The notes under the pieces: model-generated
What the model saw: only the letters and a program-made list of their open reading frames with translations
Databases searched by the model: none
Told to the model about the DNA's origin: nothing
In this document: positions 34,478 through 42,710 of the stretch, in pieces
How the letters are laid out: the number at the start of each line of letters is the position of its first letter
Position numbering within the stretch: position 1 is the stretch's first letter
Assembly (NCBI GenBank): GCA_041664965.1
Contig: JBAYJT010000009.1
Location: 1-44,459, forward strand
From: JBAYJT01 sp041664965
GTDB lineage: Bacteria; Pseudomonadota; Gammaproteobacteria; UBA9339
Reading direction: 5' to 3'
DNA length: 44,459 nucleotides
Made by a program: the position numbers and the translations under genes

Positions 34478-34550
34478 AATTATGAATTATGAATGGTGAA
34501 TTATAAATTCTTGAAAAAATTCATCATTCATAATTTATAATTCATAATTT
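34478..34550. repeat. Large AT-rich hairpin between msbA and the YgfX-like gene
   Basis: Left arm 34478-34510 (AATTATGAATTATGAATG...) and right arm 34519-34550 (ATTCATCATTCATAATTTAT) are inverted copies differing by a short deletion, with a loop of under ten bases. The stem of roughly 25-30 pairs would form in the msbA transcript just after its stop. Confidence 0.65.
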
Positions 34551-34552
34551 TT

Positions 34553-36301
34553 TTATTTCTTAAACTGCATCTTATAAAGTTTCGCATATTGCCCATTTTG
34601 CGCGATAAGCTCGTGGTGTGTGCCACTCTCCACTATATTACCTTGATCGACAACCATGATTTTATCTGCTCTTTCTACTGTGGATAAGCGATGAGCAATA
34701 ACTACAGTTGTGCATTTGTGCATTAAATTTTCTAAAGCCGATTGAATATAACGCTCAGATTCAGTATCGAGAGATGCAGTTGCTTCATCCAAAATTAATA
34801 TGGGCGCATCTTTCAAGATAGCACGGGCGATTGCAATGCGCTGCCTTTGTCCACCAGAAAGAAGTAATCCATTTTCACCAATTAAGGTATCTAAGCCTTC
34901 AGGAAGTTGCTGTATAAAATCGTCTAAATAAGCCGCATGAGCCGCATTTTCTATAATTTTTCTATCGACAGTATTTAATTTGCCATAAGCAATGTTATTG
35001 GCAATAGTATCGTTAAATAGAACTATATTTTGTGAGACAAGTGAGAATTGATTGCGTAAATCTTTTAATTTATATTCGGTACTGGGTGCACCATCGATAT
35101 AAATTGCGCCAGAAGTTGGATCATAAAAACGTGGTAAGAGACTCACTAAAGTTGATTTGCCACCACCAGAACGACCAACCAGTGCAATAGTTTGGCCTGG
35201 TTTAATAGAAAAATTAATATTGTTTAAAACAGTCTTATGCCCGCGCGGATACTTGAAAAAGACATTGCGATATTCTATATGTCCTGAAGCGCGTTCAATA
35301 TGCTTTGTTCCTAAATCTTTTTCAGATGGATGGTCGAGCAAATTAAAAATGCTATTGGCAGCTGCGATACCTTTTTGCATATCTGTATTAATTTTCGTTA
35401 AGCGACGTACTGGTGTAAGTAAACGTGCCATAGCTCCAATCATAGCGGCAAAGCTGCCGACGCTTACATGTAAGGCAGGAATATTTATAATATATAAAAT
35501 AAAGGCAATAGGAAGACAGGCGATAATTTGTACTAGCGAGGTGCTGATCGAGTTTGTGACAACAACCTTCATTTCGCAGTGTCGATTGTATTCCGATATT
35601 TTTTTGAACTTATCTCTCTCATAAGGTTCACCACCAAAAATGCGTATAACGCGATAACCTTGAATCATTTCTTCAGCAACATGTGCTATATCGCCAACAC
35701 TGCGTTGTACCCTGTTGTTAAGCATACGTAAACGCTGGGTAGCAAAACGAATTATGATGTAAATAGGTGGAGTTGTTATCATGAAAATTAGAGTTAATTT
35801 CCAACTTATAACAAACATTACGACGACTAAACCAACTAGTTGCAAACCTTCTTGTAGTATAGTCAGAACAGCGTCGGTGATAGCAAAAGAAAGCTGATCA
35901 GCATTATACAAAAATAAAGATAAAAGCTGTCCAGAGGTTTCTTTGTCGAAAAAACTAGCTGGTAATTTAAGCAAATGATTAAAAATCTTTTGCCGATAAT
36001 CCATGATTACATTGCGGCCGACGCGCGTTATGCAGTAGTTAGAAAGGAACAGCATAAGACCACGAATGACAAAGCCAATGATTATCAAAACCGGCATCCA
36101 AACTATGTAAAAATGATTACGTGCGACTAGGCCTTGATCAACTAAAGGTTTGACTAACCAAGAAAGGCCAGCATCAGCACCAGATGCCAATATTGTCCCG
36201 ATAAATCCAATCGCAAACATCGGCCAATAGCAACTGGCAGATTTTAGTAATCTCTTGTAAATGGGCCAGCTTTTTTTTATAGGTTTAAGATCGTTGATCA
36301 T
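34553..36301 (-). CDS. msbA: Lipid A export ABC transporter MsbA
   Basis: 582 aa, exactly the E. coli length. Flips lipid A-core across the inner membrane as a homodimer. N-terminal half: six membrane helices (from YWPMFAIGFIGTILASG to about residue 310) with the ASFFDKETSGQLLSLF coupling region. C-terminal nucleotide-binding domain: Walker A GRSGGGKSTLVSLLPRFYDP, Q-loop, signature LLSGGQRQRIAIARAIL, Walker B APILILDEATASLD and the switch His in IAHRLST. Six bases after comEC, the common comEC-msbA pair; lpxK, often next, is absent. Confidence 0.93.
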   Translation of the reverse strand: MINDLKPIKKSWPIYKRLLKSASCYWPMFAIGFIGTILASGADAGLSWLVKPLVDQGLVARNHFYIVWMPVLIIIGFVIRGLMLFLSNYCITRVGRNVIMDYRQKIFNHLLKLPASFFDKETSGQLLSLFLYNADQLSFAITDAVLTILQEGLQLVGLVVVMFVISWKLTLIFMITTPPIYIIIRFATQRLRMLNNRVQRSVGDIAHVAEEMIQGYRVIRIFGGEPYERDKFKKISEYNRHCEMKVVVTNSISTSLVQIIACLPIAFILYIINIPALHVSVGSFAAMIGAMARLLTPVRRLTKINTDMQKGIAAANSIFNLLDHPSEKDLGTKHIERASGHIEYRNVFFKYPRGHKTVLNNINFSIKPGQTIALVGRSGGGKSTLVSLLPRFYDPTSGAIYIDGAPSTEYKLKDLRNQFSLVSQNIVLFNDTIANNIAYGKLNTVDRKIIENAAHAAYLDDFIQQLPEGLDTLIGENGLLLSGGQRQRIAIARAILKDAPILILDEATASLDTESERYIQSALENLMHKCTTVVIAHRLSTVERADKIMVVDQGNIVESGTHHELIAQNGQYAKLYKMQFKK

Positions 36302-36307
36302 TTTGTA

Positions 36308-38641
36308 CTAATACCAAAACTTCCGATGATTGGTGCGATAAATTTCAGGCGTAAGGATACCTGATTTTGTGGGAAATTTAAATGTAATTGCACCAGTTTC
36401 AGCGCTATTTAGAGTTTTTGTGCCAATTGCTTCATAACGCATTACCACCACTGGACTTGGAAATTTAAAGCGATTTAAATAACCTGTAGGAAAAAGAACG
36501 TAATTTGGTTTGACAGCCTGAACGAATCCTAACGAAGAAGAACTAATACTGCCATGATGCGGAGCAACTAATATATTACTTTGCAAAGAAGAAGCATTTT
36601 GAGCTACCAATTTTTTTTCGGCTATTTTTTCTATATCACCGTCTAGCAAAATGCTTTCTTTTCCACTAGTAATTTTTAAAACACAAGAAGAGTTGTTAAT
36701 AGAAAAATTACTATCTTTGGGTGGATGTAAAAAACTAAAACCTACGCCATCCCAATTCCAATGCGTTCCAGCATAGCAATGTTCTGCAGGAAAGGGAGAG
36801 AAAAAATCTGGTGTGCTAGTAATTAATTTACTAACTTTTAAATTATTTAAAATAGACTTTGCTCCACCGCTATGATCTTGGTCAGAGTGACTAACTACCA
36901 TAAGATCTATGTTTTTTAAATTTTCAGTAAGCAAAAATGGCACAACTATGCTATTTCCAGCATCGCTTTCTGGTGAAAATTTTGGTCCTGTATCGTAGAT
37001 TATAACGTGATTTTGTGTGCGAATAACTGAAGCTAGTCCTTGTCCTACATCTAACAAAGTAAACCAAACTTCGTTGTAATTGGGACCCTTGGGAATAAAG
37101 AAAAAAAGCGGGGAGAGGAAAGCTAAACTTAAGTAACGGCAGGGCAGAGCGCGTGGAGCTAGGATTAGTAGAATGCCAATGCTAGAAGCAAGTAATATCC
37201 AAGGATTATAAACAGCATGGATAAAATTGGACAACGGTAGATTCGCTAGCCAATTTAAAAAAAAGTATATGAGAGCAAAAACTTTGCTAGCAAGAACTAA
37301 GAGAAGCGTTCCCAATTTTTGGTTTATGAGGAGAATAATGCTAGAGCTTAAGCTTAAGGGGATCGCAATAAAACCAAGACAAGGTACTGCTATTAGATTC
37401 GCAAAGAAAGATATTAGAGAAGCTTGTTCAAATAAAAGCAGTGATAATGGTATTAAGCCTAATGTCAAAGCCCATTGTAAGCGGCTATAGCGCATAAATT
37501 TTGTGCCATTATTAAGACGTGATTCTAAAGAAAATAAAATTAAAAAGACGGCCACAAAAGAAAGCCAAAAACCACTGCTTAAGCTAGCCAATGGATTGAT
37601 TAATGTAACAATGAAAAGACCAACTAAAAAACTAGACCAAACAGAAAAATTGCGATCTGTGAGTTTCCCTAAAAAGAAAAAAATCAGCATAAAAATAGCG
37701 CGCTTTGTTGGCGTAGAAAAGCCAGCAAGTGCACTATAAAAAACAGCTCCTGCTAAAGCAAAAATAGCTGCAGCTTTGGGAGATGGAATAATTAAACATA
37801 ATCGTGGGAAAAATCGCCAGAGTAGACGAATTATAAAAAATAAAAAAGCTGCTACAAAGCCAATATGCAGGCCAGCTATAATTAAGAAATGAATAGTTCC
37901 TGTGCGGCGTAAAACTTGCCAATCACTTTGAGTTATGCCGCTTTGATCACCAACAGTAAGTGCGGAAATAAATGCATTAAAATGCGAGTTTGGCAGAGAG
38001 TTTTTGATGCGCCAAGACAAATATTGGCGAAGGCGATCTATGGAATATTTATACCAATGTGAATTAAGAAGCTTATTTTGACTGAATTTATTTGTGACAA
38101 CATAACCAGTAGCGCGAATTCTATTTTCCAAAAGATATGCTTCATGATCAAAAGAACCTGGGTTAGCTGTACTATGGGGTCTTTTCAATTTTACTGTTAG
38201 TCGCCATTTATCTCCAACGCGTAAAACTGGATAGCTAGGATAATTTTGATACCAACTAAGAAGTATTTTCGCCTTATTTTTTTCGCCATTTAGTTTTTCT
38301 AATGCACAAGTAAAGCTTAATCTTTCAGCTTCATATTTAGGTAAAGAATCAATATAACATTCGATTGTAATATTTTGTTTTTCAAGATTTTTAGGTAACT
38401 GCCAATCAAGAAGATTATTTGTATATGCTAATGCCCAGCTGAAACCTAAACTTAAGGCGAATAAAGCTAAAAATATTATTCGAGTTTTTTTATATTTTCT
38501 CCAGCAGGGGATTAAGTAGGTAAGTAAAATAGCTAAACCAAATATTACAGAAGAAGATAATATTGGAATAACAGATGGCAAACTAGAAAGTAGTTGCAAA
38601 AATATGGCGCCCAAGCTGAAAAATAAGAAAAATGTATGCAT
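36308..38641 (-). CDS. comEC: DNA internalization protein ComEC/Rec2
   Basis: 777 aa, full length. Inner-membrane channel for single-stranded DNA uptake in natural transformation. An N-terminal soluble OB-like domain (about 70-190, ITIECYIDSLPKYEAERL...KWRLTVKLKRPHS), then the competence membrane domain with RRTGTIHFLIIAGLHIGF and many helices, and a C-terminal metallo-beta-lactamase-like domain with LLDVGQGLASVIRT, VVSHSDQDHSGG (HxDxDH), LLDGDIE and APHHGS. The ATG lacks a clear Shine-Dalgarno sequence. It follows the sensor kinase by 45 bases, so the two-component system and comEC may share a transcript. Confidence 0.93.
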   Translation of the reverse strand: MHTFFLFFSLGAIFLQLLSSLPSVIPILSSSVIFGLAILLTYLIPCWRKYKKTRIIFLALFALSLGFSWALAYTNNLLDWQLPKNLEKQNITIECYIDSLPKYEAERLSFTCALEKLNGEKNKAKILLSWYQNYPSYPVLRVGDKWRLTVKLKRPHSTANPGSFDHEAYLLENRIRATGYVVTNKFSQNKLLNSHWYKYSIDRLRQYLSWRIKNSLPNSHFNAFISALTVGDQSGITQSDWQVLRRTGTIHFLIIAGLHIGFVAAFLFFIIRLLWRFFPRLCLIIPSPKAAAIFALAGAVFYSALAGFSTPTKRAIFMLIFFFLGKLTDRNFSVWSSFLVGLFIVTLINPLASLSSGFWLSFVAVFLILFSLESRLNNGTKFMRYSRLQWALTLGLIPLSLLLFEQASLISFFANLIAVPCLGFIAIPLSLSSSIILLINQKLGTLLLVLASKVFALIYFFLNWLANLPLSNFIHAVYNPWILLASSIGILLILAPRALPCRYLSLAFLSPLFFFIPKGPNYNEVWFTLLDVGQGLASVIRTQNHVIIYDTGPKFSPESDAGNSIVVPFLLTENLKNIDLMVVSHSDQDHSGGAKSILNNLKVSKLITSTPDFFSPFPAEHCYAGTHWNWDGVGFSFLHPPKDSNFSINNSSCVLKITSGKESILLDGDIEKIAEKKLVAQNASSLQSNILVAPHHGSISSSSLGFVQAVKPNYVLFPTGYLNRFKFPSPVVVMRYEAIGTKTLNSAETGAITFKFPTKSGILTPEIYRTNHRKFWY

Positions 38642-38686
38642 GCAGCAAGGCTACATGGATTTATTTGATTTGAAAATACCGTGTTT

Positions 38687-40111
38687 TTATTCTTTTTCAG
38701 GTCGTTTAAAAAACACAGCAACTTCCAAACCTGATCCACCTTTAGGTTTGGAAAGAGTAATTGAGGCGTGGTGTTGTTTGAGAATCTGCTGCACTATGTT
38801 GAGACCCAAACCACTTCCTTGGATATTTGTACTTTCAGCACCGCGGAAGAAACGTTCAAAAATACGTTTACGTGTTTCGGGAGGAATTCCTGGACCATTA
38901 TCGCGAACTTTTAGAATTACCGATTCTTTATTGCGATCAATTATCACCTGAATCAAACCATGATCATGGTTTATGTAGCGTATTGAATTATCGATTAAGT
39001 TTTTTAAAAGAACGCCAATTGTTATTTTATCTCCCATAATAAGTTGTTTGGGATGTGGATCGTCAAGTTCTATAGCTATTCCTTTCTTTTGCGCAATGGG
39101 AAATAGCTCAGAAATAATAGCTACGGCTTCCTGATGTAAAGAAACTAGTTCTAGTTTTGGCTGATCTTTAACTTTTGTAGCTCGTGCTAAAGTAAGCAAT
39201 TGGTTAACAACATGTGTGCTGCGGTCAATTCCTGTAATAATTTTGTTTAATGCGGTTTTGCGTTCTGCACTGGATGTGGCTTTTAAAGCGACGTGCACGT
39301 GAGCGCGTAAGGCAGCAAGAGGCGTGCGAAGTTCATGCGCTGCATCAGAAGAAAAACGTTCTTCGCGCAAGAAAGCTTCTTCTAGTTTTTTAAGTAAAAT
39401 ATTTAGTTCTTTAACTATGGGCTGAATTTCTTCTGGAACAGCATCACTTTTAACTGGCGATAAATTTCCTGGAGCACGATTTTTTATTTCATTAACAATA
39501 TTTTGAATGCTATCTAAACCTCGTCCCACAATGAGCCAGATCAAAAGCGTTAACAATGGCAGTGAAAGAAACATTATTAAAATCGCATGCGTAGATATCT
39601 GTCTTTCTGATTCTTGATAAAAATTATAGTCTTCAGCAACAGCTATCCGGGAACCTTGACTACTTTGACTTGTAAAGACACGCCAACTAGCGCCGGCAAT
39701 TTTTTGCGTAGAAAAACCTGGCAGGTATGCAAAAAGCTGATTGTCTTTGCCTTTTGAAAACGCAGGAAAAATTAACAACCCATCGGAATCCCAAATCTGT
39801 ACTCGTATGCGACGACACAGATTCATATTACTTAAATTTAGAACGTATCCGTTTTCTTCAGTATATTCATTGTTTTTCAGGATTTGACAGCTATTTTCGT
39901 TAAGGCTTTTTATTATTTTTGCTCTGAAATGATCGAGGTTTCCCCCTAAGGAAGTGTGAACGGCGATAGCCATTAGAGCCAGTTGTTTATCAACGTATTG
40001 TGTAGTGTTTTTCCGGTTGAGGAAAATATGTGCGACAACTGTTAATGATGTGACAATAATTACACTGGCAAGCAAATTAATGAGGAGATAAGTGCGTAAA
40101 GATAGCTTCAT
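38687..40111 (-). CDS. Two-component sensor kinase, QseC/PmrB-type
   Basis: 474 aa. Two membrane helices (about 8-30 and 175-197) enclose a ~145-residue periplasmic sensor region with Cys75 and Cys99, which could pair. A HAMP-like linker leads to the HisKA domain with His259 (SSDAAHELRTPLAALR), then the catalytic domain: N box LLKNLIDNSIRYI, G1 VRDNGPGIPPE, F box IFERFFRG, G2 GSGLGLNIVQQIL. The architecture is the QseC/PmrB/TctE type. It follows its response regulator by 48 bases. The signal is unknown; related kinases sense cations, pH or antimicrobial peptides. Confidence 0.9.
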   Translation of the reverse strand: MKLSLRTYLLINLLASVIIVTSLTVVAHIFLNRKNTTQYVDKQLALMAIAVHTSLGGNLDHFRAKIIKSLNENSCQILKNNEYTEENGYVLNLSNMNLCRRIRVQIWDSDGLLIFPAFSKGKDNQLFAYLPGFSTQKIAGASWRVFTSQSSQGSRIAVAEDYNFYQESERQISTHAILIMFLSLPLLTLLIWLIVGRGLDSIQNIVNEIKNRAPGNLSPVKSDAVPEEIQPIVKELNILLKKLEEAFLREERFSSDAAHELRTPLAALRAHVHVALKATSSAERKTALNKIITGIDRSTHVVNQLLTLARATKVKDQPKLELVSLHQEAVAIISELFPIAQKKGIAIELDDPHPKQLIMGDKITIGVLLKNLIDNSIRYINHDHGLIQVIIDRNKESVILKVRDNGPGIPPETRKRIFERFFRGAESTNIQGSGLGLNIVQQILKQHHASITLSKPKGGSGLEVAVFFKRPEKE

Positions 40112-40159
40112 GCTTGAATTCTCTAAGTGCCCTTGCCAATGTAAAGAAAATCAGAAAAA

Positions 40160-40831
40160 TTAATCGCTTTCTTTTTCTAGCATGTATCCAACACCACGAA
40201 TTGTGATGATGAATCTAGTACCAAATTTTTTACGTAAGTTATGAATATGCACTTCTAATGCATTACTATCAACATTATCGCTCCATCCATAAAGACTTTG
40301 CGAAATAGTTTCGCGCGATAAAACTTTCCCTGGATTTTCCATCAGCATTTGTAATAAGTCGAATTCACGGCGCGAAAGTTCCATGGGTTTGCCATTTTTA
40401 TCAACAGTATGAGCAGCTGGATCAAGTTTGATCTTGCCTTTTCCATAAGATAAAAGCGGTGTAGCACGGCCACCTGAGCGGCGAAGCAGAGCGCGTAATC
40501 TGGCGCAAAGTTCGTAGAGATCAAATGGTTTAGTTAAATAATCATCAGCGCCACTATCTAAACCGGCAATACGATCTTCAACTCGATCACGAGCAGTTAA
40601 TATCAAAACTGGTGTAGCAATTTTTTTATTACGCACAGCTTTCAAAACTTCCAAACCTGACAATCTTGGTAAGGCTAGATCTAACACAACAGCATCAAAT
40701 CTTTCGGTAAGAAGCGCTTGTAAAGCGGCTTGGCCGTTCTTAACCCAATCGACAGTATATTTGTCTTGAATCAATCCGGCACGTATGCCTTCACCTAATA
40801 ACTCATCATCTTCAGCTAATAAAATGCGCAT
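40160..40831 (-). CDS. OmpR-family response regulator, QseB/PmrA-type
   Basis: 223 aa. Receiver domain with the acidic pocket in LLAEDDELLGEG, phosphoacceptor Asp51 (VVLDLALPRLSG), Thr79 and Lys101 (DDYLTKPF), then an OmpR winged-helix DNA-binding domain (MELSRREFDLLQMLMENPGKVLSRETI and NALEVHIHNLRKKFG, IRGVGYMLE). The QseB/PmrA subgroup matches over both domains. If it is the PmrA orthologue, the TTAA direct repeats in front of the CDPS genes are candidate targets; this is inference. AGAGGAAATA precedes the ATG, and a promoter lies at 40886-40914. Confidence 0.92.
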   Translation of the reverse strand: MRILLAEDDELLGEGIRAGLIQDKYTVDWVKNGQAALQALLTERFDAVVLDLALPRLSGLEVLKAVRNKKIATPVLILTARDRVEDRIAGLDSGADDYLTKPFDLYELCARLRALLRRSGGRATPLLSYGKGKIKLDPAAHTVDKNGKPMELSRREFDLLQMLMENPGKVLSRETISQSLYGWSDNVDSNALEVHIHNLRKKFGTRFIITIRGVGYMLEKESD

Positions 40832-40885
40832 ATTATTTCCTCTTGTAATTTAGTTTAATGGAAACTTAAGCTTCGATTTGGTAAC

Positions 40886-40914
40886 ATTCTACTAGGTTTT
40901 TTTCTTTTTTTCAA
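40886..40914 (-). promoter_or_regulatory. Promoter of the response regulator cluster
   Basis: The minus strand has TTGAAA (40909-40914), 17 bases, and TAGAAT (40886-40891), giving a leader of about 50 bases. It could drive the regulator, kinase, comEC, msbA and YgfX-like genes. Confidence 0.6.
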
Positions 40915-41018
40915 TAATTTTCTAAAATCTAATCCATCTAATAGTTTGAAAAATCTATTTTTTTACGACAAAGCTTAATTAAGATTTCTCCAATTATTAA
41001 ATTTTCTTGAGGTAAAAT

Positions 41019-41351
41019 ATGATCTATCAGCTGTTTTTTTATGTGCCAAAATCACATCTGGAAACCGTCAAAAACGCCATTTTTGGCGCTGGGGCAGGGC
41101 GTTTAGGTAATTATTCTCATTGTTCTTGGGAAACGGAAGGAATTGGCCAATTTATGCCACTTCCAGGCAGCAATCCTTATGTTGGTAAAGAAAACTTCCT
41201 AGAGAAGATCCCAGAATACAAAGTAGAAACAATTTGTAGCGAAAACTGCCTAAATGCCGTTATTCAAGCACTTTTAGCTGCTCATCCTTATGAGACTCCG
41301 GCATATGGAATAAATGTCGGTGCCAGGCATTCCATTTTTCCATTTGACTAG
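41019..41351 (+). CDS. NIF3/YqfO-like small protein
   Basis: 110 aa. MIYQLFFYVPKSHLETVKNA then GAGAGRLGNYSHCSWETEG, GQFMPLPGSNPYVG and AAHPYETPAYGI are the marks of the PII/CutA-like domain inserted in NIF3-family (YqfO) proteins, here as a stand-alone protein, as in many gammaproteobacteria. Function is not established. GAGG lies seven bases before the ATG. It is divergent from the response regulator and apparently monocistronic. Confidence 0.8.
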   Translation: MIYQLFFYVPKSHLETVKNAIFGAGAGRLGNYSHCSWETEGIGQFMPLPGSNPYVGKENFLEKIPEYKVETICSENCLNAVIQALLAAHPYETPAYGINVGARHSIFPFD

Positions 41352-41374
41352 AAAGCCAGCAGAAAAAACATCCC

Positions 41375-41395
41375 CCTTCGCTAAAGCTACGGAGG
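41375..41395. repeat. Short hairpin repeat (CCTTCG...CGGAGG)
   Basis: CCTTCG, nine bases, CGGAGG, six pairs with one G-T. The sequence with its CTAAAGCTA loop is of a type I have seen interspersed in many bacterial genomes. It lies between the NIF3-like and ATPase genes and runs directly into copy 6 of the ~45-base repeat. Confidence 0.5.
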
Positions 41396-41397
41396 AT

Positions 41398-41440
41398 AAA
41401 TGTCTACGAGTTTTCTTTTAAAATCAATTAGTTATAATAA
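41398..41440 (-). repeat. Stop-associated ~45-base repeat, copy 6
   Basis: AAATGTCTACGAG then TTTTCTTTTAAAATCAATTA and GTTATA. The stop codon of the ATPase gene (41432-41434) is part of the repeat, at the same repeat position as in copy 2 at ruvA. Confidence 0.65.
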
Positions 41441-42574
41441 GAACTTTCCGGGAATTAAATTTCGTAAAAACTTTTCTACGCTTATGCACAAAATGTTATG
41501 TTGTTTCAGCGTTTCCTGGCCTCGATATAATAAAATTGGCTTACATTCTGGGTATTCTTCGTGAAAAGCTTTGAGCCCTGTGAAATCTCTGCTACTTAGT
41601 TGAGTTTTATTTTTAACTTCAATGGCAAAAAAAGTTTCTGGGCCATAAACTATAAAATCTACTTCATTACCGGCTTGGGTACGCCAATAAGAAAGCAAAT
41701 GCGGTGCGCCTTGGTATTCATTCCAAGCTCTTAAATGCTGGGCAACAAGGCTTTCTAGTGCAATACCATCGATTTCACTAGCAACATCAAGTGGTCCAGT
41801 TTTTCTTAAACTAGCAAACACACCAACGTCAAAGTAATAAAATTTCTCGTGAGATACAGTCTTTCTTTTGGCTCTTTTAGCAAAAACTGGCAAATAAAAG
41901 CTGAGCATCAAATCTTCTAAAATGCTCAAATATCCTTCGGTGATTTTGCGCGAAACTTGGCATTCTCGAGCTATATTGCTTACATTTAAAGTAGAACCTT
42001 GGGAAAAGCTCATAACCTCTAAAAAGCGCGCAAAATTGCCCAAATTCCGCACTAATCCTTCTGATTGCACTTCTTCTTTTAAATACAAACCAACATAGGC
42101 TTGCAAAATATTTAGAGGATTTTCATTTTTAACTACAACAGGAATAAGGCCGGTATGTAGAGCTGTTTTTAAATCGAATTCTTTTCCTAATTCAGCAGCC
42201 ATAAAGGGATGTAGACTGCATTTTTCAGCGCGCCCGCCTAACAAATTTACTCCAGTTCTTTTCAGTTTTCGCGCACTAGAACCAGTTAAAATGAACTGAT
42301 AGCCTTTTTTTTCTTCAATTAATTCATGCACAACACTTAATATTTCTGGAACTTTTTGTACTTCGTCGATAATTATTTCTTTTTTAAAAACTAAATCTTT
42401 GAGACGCTCTGGTTTAGCTTGATAAGCCCGAAATATTTCTGGATCGAGCAAATTCACGAGTGTGGCATTAGGATAAATTTGATTTACCCAGGTTGATTTA
42501 CCGGTTCCGCGAGGGCCGAGCAAAAAAAAGCTGTTGTTTTGAGGAGGGACCAAAAAGCGTGAAATAGTGTTCAT
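41432..42574 (-). CDS. AAA ATPase with DUF4143 domain
   Basis: 380 aa from the ATG at 42574, which has GGAG at good spacing; a TTG seven codons upstream is less likely. Walker A GPRGTGKSTWVNQI near the start, Walker B EIIIDEVQKVPEIL, then FILTGSSARKLKRTGVNLLGGRA, the typical AAA_14 pattern. The second half is DUF4143: winged-helix-like (STLNVSNIARECQVSRKITEGYLSILEDLMLSFYLPVF) followed by a PD-(D/E)XK-like end (RTQAGNEVDFIVYG...FFAIEVKNK). Common, mobile and poorly understood family, sometimes tied to toxin-antitoxin or defence functions. No partner gene is visible. Confidence 0.88.
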   Translation of the reverse strand: MNTISRFLVPPQNNSFFLLGPRGTGKSTWVNQIYPNATLVNLLDPEIFRAYQAKPERLKDLVFKKEIIIDEVQKVPEILSVVHELIEEKKGYQFILTGSSARKLKRTGVNLLGGRAEKCSLHPFMAAELGKEFDLKTALHTGLIPVVVKNENPLNILQAYVGLYLKEEVQSEGLVRNLGNFARFLEVMSFSQGSTLNVSNIARECQVSRKITEGYLSILEDLMLSFYLPVFAKRAKRKTVSHEKFYYFDVGVFASLRKTGPLDVASEIDGIALESLVAQHLRAWNEYQGAPHLLSYWRTQAGNEVDFIVYGPETFFAIEVKNKTQLSSRDFTGLKAFHEEYPECKPILLYRGQETLKQHNILCISVEKFLRNLIPGKFLL

Positions 42575-42710
42575 CGTCTTTTTCTCCGTAATCAAATTAT
42601 TAAATTTGAGTTAATTTTACACTAAATTCCTTTGAAATGCACGAAATTTTCACCTGAAAAGTGAATTTTCGGTCCAAATTTTGATATTTGAGGTGAAAAA
42701 TTTGTTATTG